Source: Dillenia suffruticosa (taxonomy: Eukaryota > Streptophyta > Magnoliopsida > Dilleniales > Dilleniaceae). From it: 64,000 nucleotides of DNA. Under the pieces are notes generated by a model. That model worked only from the letters and a program-made list of their open reading frames with translations, ran no database searches and was not told where the DNA came from. Below, one piece after another: positions 33,975-45,727 of the stretch. The position numbers and the translations under genes are program-made. Position 1 is the stretch's first letter; each line of letters opens with the position of its first letter. The stretch covers positions 981,609 to 1,045,608 of the forward strand of contig JAVTVX010000009.1 in NCBI GenBank assembly GCA_033439265.1, written 5' to 3'.

Positions 33975-35180
33975 TCCTAAAAAAAAAATTTTTTAAAAAA
34001 ACCCGAACAGTAAATAAATTCCACATCTATACCATATTTATCGTGGGTTGGACCCACGACAGGCTATTCCGCGTCTTCAAGACATAGCCCAGAGGCTCCC
34101 GTGCGTAAAGGGCTCCCGTGACAGTGGGCGGCAGTGGGCGGCAGTGGGGAGGGAGGGAAAGGGAGCCTCGTGCGGAGGGAAGGAGGGGGAGGGCTTCCGA
34201 GGCGGTGGGGGAGGGAGGGAGGGAGGGAGAGGGAGGAGTGTCGCGGGGGGAGGGGGAGAGAGAGAGAGAGGAATGTCGCGGCGGGGGAGAGAGAGAGGAA
34301 TGCCGCGGCGGGGGAGAGAAAGAGAGACAACCGCCGGCGGGTGAGGGAGGGAGGGAGAGAGAGACAGCCGCGGGGGGAGAGAGAGAGCCGCGGGGCGAGG
34401 GAGAGAGAGAAAGCTGCGGGCCTCCACCACCCGCGGCGCTGCGCACCTCCCCCGCGGCGGTGCCGTCCTCCCCAGCGGTGCTTCGCTCTTCCTCTCTCCC
34501 CCTCGGCGCTGCGCTCTCCCTCCCCCCAGCGACTCTCTCTCTCTCTCCCTCCGCCGCCCGCGGCTCTCTCTCCCTCCCTCCCCTGCGGCTCTCTTTCTCT
34601 CTCCACCGCCGCTGCCCTCCTCTCTCTCTCCCCCTCCCCCCGCGGCACTCCTCCCTCTCCCTCCCTCCCCCTCCCTCCCCCACCGCCGCGAAAGCCCTCC
34701 CCCTCCCCCGGCGGCACACCTTCCTCTCTCTCCCTCCCCCCGCGGCTCTCTTTTTCTTTCTCCCGCCGCGGCCCTCCTCTCTCTCCCCCTCCCCCCGCGG
34801 CACACCTCCCTCTCCCTCCCTCCCCCTTTGCCGCCCGCCGCCCGCCCCCTCCCCTCTTTCTCTCTCCCTCCCCCAGCAGACCCCCCGCCGCCCTCCCCTC
34901 TTTCTCTCCCTCCCTCCCTCCCCCCTCCGCGGCCCTCCCCTCTACCCTCTCTCTCTCCCTCCGTCCCCCCTCCGCACCCCGCCGCGGTCCTCCCTCCCCC
35001 CTCCGCTCTCCTCCTCTCTCTCCCTCCCCCCCACCTCGCGGACTCCTCTCTCTCTCTCTCTCTCTCTCCCTCTCCCCACCCCGCGGACTCCTCTCTCTCT
35101 TTCTAGATTTTGTCGCGAGTTGAAAACGCGACACAGTGTGTCGCGTCTCCAACTCCCGACAAATTCGGGTTATTTTAGGA
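33975..35180. repeat. GC-rich fold-back element, about 1.2 kb
   Basis: The + strand is purine-rich (G/A) from about 34135 to 34420 and pyrimidine-rich (C/T) from about 34440 to 35105, with CCGCGG motifs throughout. The two halves are true inverted copies, not just similar in composition. 34181-34270 matches the reverse complement of 34622-34710, including the specific core GGGCTTYCGMGGCGGTGGGG and GGGAGGAGTGYCGCGGGGGG. Outer arms also pair: 34041-34084 and the complement of 35111-35160 (TCGKGRGTTGGA, CGACA, CGCGTYTTCAA). Beyond these, TCCTAAAA and ACCCGAA occur on the left (33975, 34001) with their complements on the right (35165-35180). Each outer arm is itself a hairpin: TCGTGGGT/ACCCACGA and CGCGACAC/GTGTCGCG, both with 3-base loops. 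It is flanked by AT-rich DNA and contains no plausible gene. Confidence 0.8.
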
Positions 35181-36557
35181 AATTTTTTTCCATTCGAATT
35201 GTTTTAAATTTTTTTTTATGTTATTTCGGTACATGTCTAAGCGAATGCCTGCCAACTGGTTTATGACATAATTAGAATTAATATAATAAATTTTATATTT
35301 TTCTAACGGAATACCATGTTCATACTAACTCAAACTTTGTCTAAAACTAAATTATAAAATATATGTTTCTGAGCCTTCGTAGATACTGAGACTTGCAAAT
35401 ACCCATTGGAGGTGGCTTCGACAGAAAAAATTCTGACGCTCAAATCAGAAAAAGAAGTGATAAAGAAAGAAACCATATTAAGCAAAACATTAGAATATCT
35501 CTATATAACCTCTATGTGATGAGCGTAAAATTATTGAACGTACCAATTAGGTTGCCTGTGTTTAGTATATCAGCGTATGCATGTATGCTAAGTCTTTTGT
35601 TTAAGGGTGTAGAAATTTTAGTTTTCTCGTGAAGAGATTGTCAAGATCTTTCAAAATTATTAGGATTGTAGTTAAAAGCTTTTAAGAGATTTAGACTCTT
35701 GTAAATCGAGTAAAGTTCAAATTGTTACGAAGATTTTTTATCTTAATGGGAGAGATTAGGAAGATTTTCTTGTTTATTGAAAAAAATTACTTTCAGAATT
35801 AGAAAATATTTAAATCTTGAATGGTCATAATTTTGATTTGTTGAGTGGGAGCACTATTCACCAAGTGGCTAGTAATTGCAAAGAGAATGTTCAATCGAGA
35901 CGAGAGTAAACAACCTACACAAGAGGGTTTAACTAAGGTAGTCGAGAGGCCTAAATAAGAATATTCGATCAAGAGGGTGTTTGGCCGAGAGAACGTTTGA
36001 TCGAGCTGTGTTCAGTCGTTTTGGGTGTTTATTGAAAATTATTTTTGGCGGCTATGAACTTTATGATTATAACTCCAATGGATTTAATAGTGTATGATGT
36101 TTATAATAATGGATTGTTGAGTTATGTAACATCAATTTTTATTTTTGTTCTATTTGGTTTTCCATTTTACCTTTGCTTATTTAATCTTACGGTTGCTTTC
36201 TTGAGAATGGCTACTTAGACAATCATTGAACAATCAAAATAAAGGTAACAAAGGTAATCTTTTGTGTCATTCTCCAAAGATTTTCCTCAAATAATGCCAC
36301 AGTTTTTGCCGCCCCAAATTTCTAGAAAAATTTATTTTTTTGAAGTTTACATCACAATTCAAATTGTGTTTTGCAACTTATAACATAGTAATATTGTTCG
36401 TACGGTGCTAAGGAAGCCCTCACTTCAAATTTTAAGAAAAAAATTATATATATATAATTTTAAATATTATTTAATTCTTTGATAATAATAATATTATCCC
36501 TTAAAATTATAACTAAAAATTATTTTCTTTTTTTAAAAAAAATCTTAAATTCGAGTC

Positions 36558-36559
<2 letters not shown>

Positions 36560-36593
<34 letters not shown>

Positions 36594-36634
36594 TTGTCCC
36601 TATATTATCTTTTAATATATATATATATATATGC
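36560..36634. repeat. (AT)n microsatellites
   Basis: Two AT/TA dinucleotide runs separated by a short TTTATATTTGTCCC spacer. Confidence 0.9.
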
Positions 36635-36983
36635 CAATAAACAATCCTTAAAATTCTCGACTTCTATGTATGCACCTTGTAATCAACATTCCTCGTAACA
36701 TTTATATGTTATTTGGGATGAACCTCTGCGCATATTTTGTCCCTGCAAGCTTGACATGCTATTCTATGGTTAATTTAGAAAGCGAAACACGCCCAAAAAT
36801 CCAACAACAGACAAGTAGTCCTTTTCCCGATGCATGCTCATTTAAAATGCAATGCACCCCACCATGCATGAGTGGTGCTGATTGCACTCAACTTGCTTCA
36901 ATCAATCGGTCTTTTATTCCCCCAAGAAATCCATCAGATCCTGTTTTGGTCTTCACAATTCATACAACACTGCTATGAATCTC

Positions 36984-37022
<39 letters not shown>

Positions 37023-37194
37023 TTAAAAAAAAAAGAGATGATAAGTATGTGCTTTTCAACATTGTTAGAATTGTCAAAGGTTATGCTTAGAATATTCTAA
37101 TCATCTAGATCTACGATGATATTAGCCAGCACGCAAACCAATTATCGATGATACTTTTTCCTAAATAGAAAATTGATGATATATTACGTAATAT

Positions 37195-37373
37195 TTTTTT
37201 TTTGAATTTTTTGGGACGATAGATAAAATTTACTTGATTAATTCGATTTAAATACTGTGAGATCTATTTTATGGATTTACTCCCTCAAATTATTTTTCAT
37301 GATTTTTAAAATTCGATCTCGAGATCTCTAATCAAGGGAGTAAAGTATCCGATTATTCAATTCAAAAGAATTT
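37195..37373 (-). mobile_element. SINE copy with target-site duplication
   Basis: Read on the minus strand, this 179-bp body has the same structure and length as the copy at 15699: a box-A region near GAATAATCGGATACTTTACT, then CTCTAATCAGAG-like and TCTCGAGATCGAATTTT box-B sequence, a GAGGGAGTAAATCCAT body, ATTTAAATCGAATTAATCAA and an A-run tail (37195-37205 on plus as T). Target duplications are GATATATTACGTAATAT (37178-37194) and GATATATAACACGTAATAT (37374-37392). Confidence 0.8.
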
Positions 37374-38172
37374 GATATATAACACGTAATATGTTCCTAA
37401 AAAGAATGAATGAATTTTACGTAACAATTTATGTTATCATATATATTATTTAATTAAAAAAGTTATTTTAATAAATTTAAAATTACTCGATATTGGTAGA
37501 GAGTATTACGTGATATTTTTCTTATATTTATCGATGGGTTTGATTTTGAGTAGTGTTACTCATTTTATTCTTAATTATACTGTTTACTATATAAGATATG
37601 CAGAGGATTAGGCTTCATATAATAGCATAAGAAAGACATTCATTTCTTTTATTTGTCTTGGGATAGGATCCTTCAATGACATCTATACCAGAGAAAAGGT
37701 CTGACTCCTAGAAATTTGAGAAGTGGTAGGTTATGTTAGGCAAGTAGAGATCTGATTTTCAAGGGTTCTGAAAGGTTGAAAACTCTCTCTACAATGGTTT
37801 GTCTTCACAAATACCTTACATGACAGACGATTCAACTCCGTATACAGAAACAAAACGAGTAACCACACTTATGGTCTTTACTTTGACTATCAATTATGTC
37901 TTAGGCTTTGATCCTGCTTATCTTTAATGGAGATAAGTTTTCAATGAAGTCAATAGATTTGGTAAGATGTTGCTTTCAGCTATTGTAATCTCTCTCTCTC
38001 TCTCTCTCTATAGTTTGATAACCAAAATGATAGAATTTAATACATTAAAAGAATTTTCTGCTTACTAAATTAAAGAACTTGAGTACATATATAAAAACAT
38101 AACAAAGATAGAGATCCATATAGATGAAGCGGGATGACTAGTAGACACCTCGCACAACATTATAGAAGAAAT

Positions 38173-39505
38173 CTAATCCATCAAATCAAAACTTGGAGCA
38201 TACCATCCTAATTGATCCAAAATCTTCTTCACTCTTTCTTCCTGACCTTTAGAGTCTCCTAATGCTGTGGTGAAAGGGTAGACATATGTAACCTTTGTCG
38301 CCATACATCTGTATGCAACCACATCTCCTTTCACCAAGAACTCTAGCACATCTCTACCAAACCCTCCATCAACCTCTGCTTGAAGATATTGACCTGCACA
38401 TGTTTCAATTTTCATGTGTCATGACCAATTTAACATAAAAGCATCATCATCCTTTGCTCAAAATTTGTTAAACATAGCTGCAAAACATAACACACACGGG
38501 AAAATTCTATAATCCCTGTAGGTATTAATACCCGTAGTAATGTTAGGCCTTCGAGTAATAACTTCGAGTCTTCTCATAGTAACATTAGGCTTTCAAGTGA
38601 TAACATTAGGCCTTTAAGTGATAACTTTAGGCTTCCTGCACTACTGTTAGGCTTTCAAGAGATAACTTCAAGCATTGCAGTAGTAATGATTAGATACCCG
38701 TGTGTACCAATACCATGGGGATCCCAGAACGACTCGACACTCACTTCAAAATGACTATAGCTCAATTCCCCAAAGACTACCAATAAAATGAAACAGTAAT
38801 AGTTTGAGTGAGATGAGTCAAATTACCATCTGGGGTATCTTCAACGACCTGAATCTTTGCATTTTTCTGCGTTTTCAGGATAGTTTCTTGCAATTGCTGT
38901 AAGAAATTTTGAAAGAAACCAATATCTACTAAAGCAAATATTTGAGATTAAACTTGAATGAAAAATTAAGGGAAAAAAGCATTTTGCTAATCAGACCTGA
39001 ATGGGGTTTCCTGAATTATCTGGAATTATCCATGGAAATGCAAATGATGATGATTTTGGATTGGTCGAAATACAGCCTGGATTTATGGATGGACAAGGTC
39101 TGATTTTCCTGCACAAAATGGAGACACCATTTAAGGTTTCTGAAACTAAACAAGGAAACCTGCAATTATTTTGGAACCAATTCCAGGAAGCCCATGAGAG
39201 AAAAAAGAGAGAAATTTTAGTGAATACCCATCTTCCAATCCAATCTGCAAATTCTTGGACTGTGAGAAAGGAGTAGTTGGAGACAGTAAAGAGGTCTGAG
39301 AGTTTAAGGAAGGAATTGCTAAACAAGGAAACGGTGAAGCAAAGGTAATGGTTAAAGCTACTGAGAGAAGATTGGGAACAAGCTTGTAATTTGAGGTGGA
39401 GCCTGTATAATGAACTTTAGGGTTTATGAGGTTGTTAAAGGGATTAAGATTTGGATGTTGGAAGTGTGGGGTTATTTGGGGAACAGGGAGACCACTCGAG
39501 CACAT
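38173..39505 (-). CDS. DUF1499 protein, probable thylakoid lumenal 17.9 kDa-type protein
   Basis: Four exons, complement(join(38173..38393,38827..38896,38997..39108,39228..39505)), phases 2, 0 and 1, all GT-AG, give 226 residues. The N-terminus (MCSSGLPVPQ to about 65) is rich in Ser/Pro/Asn and contains a hydrophobic stretch ending PCLAIPS, fitting a bipartite plastid-lumen targeting signal. The mature part has the DUF1499 signature KIRPCPSINPGCISTNP, then FAFPWIIPD, VVEDTPDG, YLQAEVDGGFGRDVLEFLV and a C-terminal GDSKGQEERVKKILDQLGWY. The family role is unknown. The Arabidopsis lumenal 17.9 kDa protein is similar in length (225, from memory), and as I recall it neighbours a SEC61 gamma gene. 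The start at 39505 is chosen over an in-frame ATG at 39655 because the upstream part looks like 5' UTR. Intron 3 carries a 21-bp minisatellite. Confidence 0.85.
38539..38684. repeat. 21-bp minisatellite, seven units
   Basis: Starts at 38539, 38560, 38581, 38602, 38623, 38644 (one base shorter) and 38664. The consensus is close to AACATTAGGCTTTCAAGTGAT. Units 3 and 4 differ by two bases; units 2, 5 and 7 are more diverged. It lies wholly inside intron 3 of the DUF1499 gene. Flanking GGTATTAATACCC and TACCCGTGTGTACC suggest part of a larger repeat. Confidence 0.85.
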
Positions 39506-42500
39506 GTTTTCCCCTTCTGGGTCTGTGAAGGTTTTAGGCCAATCAGTGTTCTTTTCCTTCCTCAACTTCCCTTTAGCATGTCCCATGAATCTATAATAGG
39601 ACTCCAAAGCCCCCAGTGAACCCACAATCGCACATACATTTTTTTGTTGATGCATACAAAAAAGCCCTTAATGTATAATTTGTGTGCAATTTTGTGAAGT
39701 ATTCTATAATATTAACTCAATGACATGACATAAAATTCTTTCCAAGAAAAAGATGACTATAGAGTCGAAAATAATCTTTTGTTAATTTTATTAGTACCAT
39801 ATTACCTTTAAAATTGTACCATACTTGCATGTTACCTCTAAATATTCACAATTCAAGTGAACACAACACAAATTTCATAATCACGAGATTCTATGTTCTA
39901 TTATTATTTTTTTTTTCGGATAAATCATCACTATCCGATCATTACGTTAAACCGAATGAAATCCGATTCAATCCGAATTGATCTTTTAAAGAAAAAAACT
40001 CTCATGATATTTTCTTTTATATACAAAACTCGAATTTAAAATTTTTTTTGAGGGATATTAATGTAATTTCAAATTAAAATACACCAAAATGTTCCCACTT
40101 ATTGCATCACCTTAATATTTTAGTAGGACCGTAACGACAGTCTGATGAAAAGAGCAAAACTTATGTAGAAGGCTCGCTCCTTTTCTCAACCAAAGAAGAA
40201 AAGAAAAAAAATATGGACGAGCTTCAACTCCACAGGGCTTACCCAACCTCCTATGCGTCTATGAAACTTACACTTTCTTTGCATGATACAAACAAGCTTG
40301 TACATTTTCCGGGATTAGTTCATCTCCTACAATAAAGATTCTATTTCCATGGTTTCTTCTTGGGGAAAAAGAAAAATATTGCAAAATACCAAAAGTTAAA
40401 GAGTACTCTTTTAAGACCAAAGTTTCATCCAAACTTGCACTGCATTTTTTATTTGAACCCTTTTTTTCTAATAGCATAAATAGCCCAAATAGCGAATGGC
40501 ATTACAACCAATAATTTGACTCTGCAAGTAAAGACTAATCATTTGTTACATTACAAGTAGATGCTCTTTCAGTCAGAGAGGTATTAAGGAGTTCAACATC
40601 TCCTGCAAGATACAAAATCTATCCTTTTTTGGAACAAAGGATAATACCATTGCACAATTAAGTTATCCTGATGGTAGCACCTACACATACATCAGAAACA
40701 CAAGTCCAATGCCGAAAGACAGAAATACAATACACAGATTTATAGGATTATTCTACCATTCTGTTGGTATTGTAAGTTGCTGGAGGTTAGATGTCATCCA
40801 CCGATCACCACACCTCATGAGATAGAGATGGTTGAACCATTGGTGGCCACTGAACAGTCATCCAATGGCTACCAATCATGTCCCTAATGGGAAAAAAATT
40901 CCTACATTCACAATGGTTGGCCAGATCACTTTTGTAAAAGGTCCAGGATGCGCATATAAAAGGCCTCTAACCGAGTCTGAAATACAACCAATAAACAAAG
41001 TTGCTAAGTTCATGGTGCTTGCCTTCGTGACTGCTGCATGCCTGCACCACAATGGCCTCTAATTCATCAGTTCTTAATATATGGCAAAATTTTCACACCA
41101 CTCTTTACATAGGGCAAAAACCAATAAGATTTTTTAAATGGTTGACTTGTGTAGAATACGATCACTGGATGAGAAAAGGATGTAAAAGAAACAAGAAGGA
41201 CAAGGCCCGATTGAGCCAACAATGTGCATCGATAAAGAACAAGCAAAATAAAAAACAACATAAAGTCCACTTATTGAAGAATATCCACAAAGGGTGCATA
41301 GCAGTTAAAATATCATACCCTACAAAAGAAGCCATCAACCTGCTACTGAAACACTAACAATAATAAATGGTTCACATGTAATGTGGTATCCAAGTAGGGA
41401 GGGTGAAGGGGGGACAGAAGGTAATTGCAAAAGATATAGAGCTCACTAACATGCTTATGTAGCAGATGCATAGATATTTTTATGGGAAGAGGATAAAATG
41501 GGAATGGGTTTTACCCTATTCAAATACTAGGTATCAGATTATATTTTCCTTTTTATAGAAAAGACCGGATAATATATGATCCTCTTAAGGGCATAGGCAT
41601 AACATCCCCATCAATAGATGACATGGGCCACAACAAGATGAAACTCCATTCCAATAGCCAATTTTTAAAAACTCATCCCACTTAATTTTCTGTTGTACCG
41701 AACATGTTCTTCAAGAGAGTATTGAGCAACTGACCTTAATTTCAACAGAAATCCAAATGTACTCGCACTGTTGAAATGGATTTCCGATGCAAACAAAATG
41801 CTAGTTGCAGTGAGAAATGTATCAGAACCACGTTAAATCAAATGGATTTCCGATGCAAACAAAATGCTAGTTGCAGTGAGAAATGTATCAGAACCACATT
41901 TAATCGAGGTCCCAACAAATCCTGATTCTGACAATAAAATGTGACTAGCCAATATGCCAACAAAATGTCACTTGTGGAAGGTAATATGTAAGCCAACAGA
42001 AGTGTCAGAAAAGAGATGAACCTTTTCAGTATACAGGCAGCTTCATCTAATGACCAACTGAAACACAGGCAAACCCCTTTTAAAGGAAATTAAGTCCTGA
42101 ACTGAATTCAGATAAAAGCATAATAGTCACTAAAATAGAGAGCAGCAAAGAAAGGACATGACAAAGACAAAAACTCAACTTGAGTCTGAGAAGAAATGCA
42201 ACAATACCTCTTCAACAACAACCACCACCACTTGAGCCTTAATCTCAAATTTTGGAGTTGGCCGTTTGAGACACAAACATAGTAGAGAGAAAAAAAATTA
42301 AAAATAAAAAATAAAAATTTAAAATTTAAAACAAAATTTTTTAAAAAAATATAAATTATAGTTTGAAAGAATAAATAGAGAAGATAACACTAAAAAATAA
42401 AAAATAAATAAAAGTAAAAAAAAATAAATGAAAAAAGAGATAATACCTCTTCAACGAACAATATAAATAATTCAACAAAAATGTTTCACTTGTCAATGTC

Positions 42501-43633
42501 AAAAAGCATAGAGAACAAATGAAGCCACATCGATTCCAACTTCAAAAGAATTAAGGTAATGAACAAAACAAATGCCAGAGAATTAGACACATTCAAACTA
42601 AAAGATTGCAAAACCCTTGAACTGGGCTCAATAATGGAGAAACTAAGGATTATGCAAAAAAGGGTGAAAGATTAGTAAAACAGAGTATCGCCAAAAAATT
42701 GAATATTGTAAAGTTCAATTGAATCAAAAAAAATTATAAACTTGAAACAAGGCCGGCAAAGGTGCTAGGCACTTAGAAAGTCTTTCCATAAGCAGCTTGG
42801 CTTACTATAATTTTCAATTAATGCAGTAGGAAAAAAGAAATAGTAGATTCAATTGAAAATAAACCATTTGGACAATTGTGTGATAAAAAAGAAAGGCCGC
42901 CTAAAATGCACCGATAACGAGAGTTGATAATTTACAAATTTAGGGAACCTGGGGGAACTATAAGGAGGTGTAAGAGAATTTTAGCTAGGGTAATGCCAAA
43001 AGAAGAAAAAGTATATCAACATTTTTGGTTTTAAATAGATTATAGAGTAAAAAAATTAATGTGATTAATTCAAACTAGCTCCTGCTGCAAGGCTTAGAAT
43101 ATTTGAATCAAGTAGTGGAGTGTTACCAGAAGACATGATAAGAATAAACAACAATGCCAAAAGAAAAGGCAATTGCAAAGTAGAGATTGTAACTAAATAT
43201 CATACCCCAAGTCAAAACAACTCAAAGCTCCATCTGCCTGTAAAATAAACACATGGATTTGACTGTTACTTCCAGGACATGATAATCAACAGAGAAAAGA
43301 TAAAAACACTTCCCGCTTTAGCACTTAACTGTTCAATTATCTACAAAACAGCAAAGATAGATAGTAACTTCAGCACAAGCTTTAACAACTAAAGCTAGAA
43401 ACACAGCAACATCAATTATCTGTCATAGTCACAGTTAATTGGGAAACCGAAAGAATGAAATGTCTAGCATCTGCCAAATATCTAATAATAGAAGTTATGA
43501 CTTACAAGTTTAAACAAATAATAAAAGAAAACTCAATAGTTCTCAGACAACATTTATAAAGCAATGATCTCCAAAGAAGAATCCTAAGCCACGTCAATAC
43601 CTTTGATGAAACGTGTGACTAATATTTCGCATC
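39506..43633. other. Intergenic region between DUF1499 and RH21 genes
   Basis: No protein gene is visible in about 4 kb. 39506-39620 is the likely DUF1499 leader. A degenerate SINE-like copy may lie at about 39905-40065 (T-run, AATCCGATTCAATCCG, AACTCGAATT). A 66-bp duplication is at 41774-41905, and an A/T-only stretch at 42290-42430. Near 43242-43605 a donor-like CAAAG/GTATTG just after the RH21 stop and an acceptor-like TTTTACAG could mark a 3' UTR intron of RH21. Confidence 0.45.
41774..41905. repeat. 66-bp tandem duplication
   Basis: Copies 41774-41839 and 41840-41905 both begin AAATGGATTTCCGATGCAAA and are identical for about 60 bases; they differ only near their ends (CACGTTAAATC against CACATTTAATC). 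The near identity points to a recent slip or duplication event. Confidence 0.95.
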
Positions 43634-45727
43634 TTAATGAGCAAAGACAGTGTCATTGCGTCTAGGAGGTCTGTCTGGTATTGTGCCCGGCTTGAATTTT
43701 GAAGCTTCATGTCTTGCCAATTCAGGTGGCACTGGACTGTTACTCTGGATTAGCATCTGCTTAAGATCATAGAAGACCTCAGTGTCGTGTAACGTCAAAA
43801 ACGTGGTGGCAACACCTGTCTTCCCTGCTCTGCCTGTTCTTCCAATACGATGAGTGTACATTTCAATGTTACCCGGCATATCATAGTTTATAACATGGGC
43901 CACGTCAGGAATATCAATACCACGACCAACCACATCCGTGGCAACAAGAACATTATATCTCTTGGTCCTAAATCCTTCAAGACTGATCTCTCTCTGCTCC
44001 TGGGACTTCCCTCCATGCAATGTAGTCACACGATACCCTAACTTGTCCAAGTTCTTGGAAAGAGTATCTGCGGATTTTTTAGTATTGATAAACACCATAG
44101 CAGTCTTATCTCCAAGGTCATCAAGCAATTTCTGCAACCTAGGCATTTTCCCACTCTCCTTCACCATAACAACATGTTGAGTAATAAGATCAGTAGTCTT
44201 TCCAGCAGTACCAATAGTCACAACGACAGGATTCCTAAGGTACTTCCTCGCAAGCCTCTCCACAGCAGGAGGCATTGTAGCACTAAACATATATGTAGTC
44301 CTATAAATCCTCTTCTCATCGAGCTCTTCATCCTCATTTTCTGGTTTCAAATTACTCGAGGGCATTGCATCTAAGACACCCACAACTTGAGGCTCAAAAC
44401 CCATGTCTATCATCCTATCAGCCTCATCAAGAACAACATAATTACACTGATTCAACACTGCATATCGCCTCTCCAAACAATCAAGCAACCTACCAGGTGT
44501 TGCAATAACAACTTCACACCCTTGTCTAATTTTCAACCCTTGTTCCTCAATAGACTGCCCACCAACAATACTAACAACCTTAATACCTAAATAATGCGCA
44601 AACTTAACAGTCTCATCCTCAATTTGCTGAGCAAGTTCACGGGTGGGTGCCATAACTACTGCATAAGGACCCTCAGCCTCATTCTCCTCACTCATTGGCG
44701 GCAGCCGAGATATATAACTCAACATGGGAAGCACAAAAGCAGCAGTCTTACCTGAACCCGTCTCCGCAATTCCAATCACATCGCGCTGTTGTAACCCTAA
44801 TGGAATTGCAGCCATTTGAATTGGGGAAGGCTTCTTGTACCCTGCTTTCTCCACTGCTCTCAACAGCTCTGCACTCAATTTACTCTCCGACCAATTCCTC
44901 ATTGGCCTCGGAATCTTCGAACCCTTGTAAGATATATTGAAATCCTCCCTGAAAATTCTCCAATCTCTCTCTGTCATCTCGTCCAACTTCTTCTCAGTCC
45001 AATGCCGATCAACCCGCATATCAAATGTATCATACTGATCAGCGGCCTCTTCTTTAAGCTTCCTTGCAGCAGCTTCCTCCGGTTTTTCAGCTACACCTTC
45101 CTTTTTCCGAATTTCGTCTCGGAGCTCCTTCTCGTTCTTCGCCGCCAGCTTCTTCTGCTCTCTGCGGTCCATTCCGGCACGAAGGCCGCGGCCGAACAGA
45201 AGCTGAGCCTCGTGAGGGTTTTGGTAGAGAGAATTCATGTCACGCGAGGTGTCCTCTGTGTTTTCCCAATCGAACGAAAACCTAAACTTCTCGCTTGGCT
45301 TGATTACTCGTTTCTTAGGCTTTTTTGAACCTAGATATTGCTCTTTGATCGCTTCGAGTTCTCTCTCTTTCTCTCTCTCTGCCAATTTCTCCAACCGAGC
45401 TTTCTCCCGCGCTTTTGTCTCCTCTTCTCTCTCTCTTTCTCTGTTTCTTCTCTCCGATTCTCTCTCCCGATCGCGCTCCCTATCTCTTTCTCTTTCTCTT
45501 TCTCTTTCGCGTTCTCGTTCTCGTTCGCGCTCACGGTCGCGATCCCTTTCGCGATCTTTATCGCGGTGGCTTTGTCGAGAGGAGTCCTGATCGGAGTTTC
45601 CGGCGGCTGCTTGGCGAGTTTGAAGGAGGAGTTGCTCCTGGCGGCGTTTTTGCTCCGCGGCTTCTTCTTGGCGGCGTTGGAGAGCTAACTGTTCGCGTTG
45701 TGCTTTGGTAAGGAATACAGGCTTCAT
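43634..45727 (-). CDS. RH21: DEAD-box ATP-dependent RNA helicase 21 (Prp28/U5-100K)
   Basis: A single coding exon of 697 residues. Residues about 1-160 are a charged N-terminus with long Arg-Glu/Arg-Asp runs (RE-rich, as in metazoan U5-100K). After the linker [14 protein letters not shown] the helicase core shows the Q motif ([14 protein letters not shown]), motif I AETGSGKT (about 320-327), Ia PTRELAQQ, Ib TPGR, II DEAD (about 433), [26 protein letters not shown] and [12 protein letters not shown] (about 626-635). All catalytic motifs are intact. Prp28-type helicases swap U1 for U6 at the 5' splice site during spliceosome activation. The gene being intronless in the CDS agrees with what I recall of the Arabidopsis orthologue. 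The start ATG gives the family N-terminus [11 protein letters not shown]. Confidence 0.97.
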   Translation of the reverse strand: MKPVFLTKAQREQLALQRRQEEAAEQKRRQEQLLLQTRQAAAGNSDQDSSRQSHRDKDRERDRDRERERERERERERERERDRERDRERESERRNREREREEETKAREKARLEKLAEREKERELEAIKEQYLGSKKPKKRVIKPSEKFRFSFDWENTEDTSRDMNSLYQNPHEAQLLFGRGLRAGMDRREQKKLAAKNEKELRDEIRKKEGVAEKPEEAAARKLKEEAADQYDTFDMRVDRHWTEKKLDEMTERDWRIFREDFNISYKGSKIPRPMRNWSESKLSAELLRAVEKAGYKKPSPIQMAAIPLGLQQRDVIGIAETGSGKTAAFVLPMLSYISRLPPMSEENEAEGPYAVVMAPTRELAQQIEDETVKFAHYLGIKVVSIVGGQSIEEQGLKIRQGCEVVIATPGRLLDCLERRYAVLNQCNYVVLDEADRMIDMGFEPQVVGVLDAMPSSNLKPENEDEELDEKRIYRTTYMFSATMPPAVERLARKYLRNPVVVTIGTAGKTTDLITQHVVMVKESGKMPRLQKLLDDLGDKTAMVFINTKKSADTLSKNLDKLGYRVTTLHGGKSQEQREISLEGFRTKRYNVLVATDVVGRGIDIPDVAHVINYDMPGNIEMYTHRIGRTGRAGKTGVATTFLTLHDTEVFYDLKQMLIQSNSPVPPELARHEASKFKPGTIPDRPPRRNDTVFAH

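Larger units (their letters stand above)
35181..38172. other. AT-rich intergenic region
   Basis: No gene is supported. It holds an (AT)n tract (36560-36634), a GA tract (36988-37018), a SINE (37195-37373) and a CT tract (37989-38009). A 102-codon frame at 36670-36978 contains several Cys but matches nothing I know. The end of the region should include the 3' UTR of the DUF1499 gene. Confidence 0.5.

Noticed and set aside
34027..35266. Several long overlapping open frames (up to 382 codons) in all phases
   Set aside because: They are read-through of GC-rich GA/CT repeats that lack stop codons; products are Arg/Gly/Glu or Ser/Pro/Leu simple sequence and occur on both strands.
36670..36978. 102-codon plus frame with several Cys
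   Set aside because: It has no homologue I recognise, no leader context, and ends beside a GA microsatellite.
41052..41357. 101-codon plus frame, Lys/Asn-rich
   Set aside because: Composition follows local AT-rich DNA and there is no recognisable domain.
45237..45711. Antisense frames with Ser/Arg-rich or Leu/Phe-rich products
   Set aside because: They are shadows of the RE-rich codons of the RH21 N-terminus.
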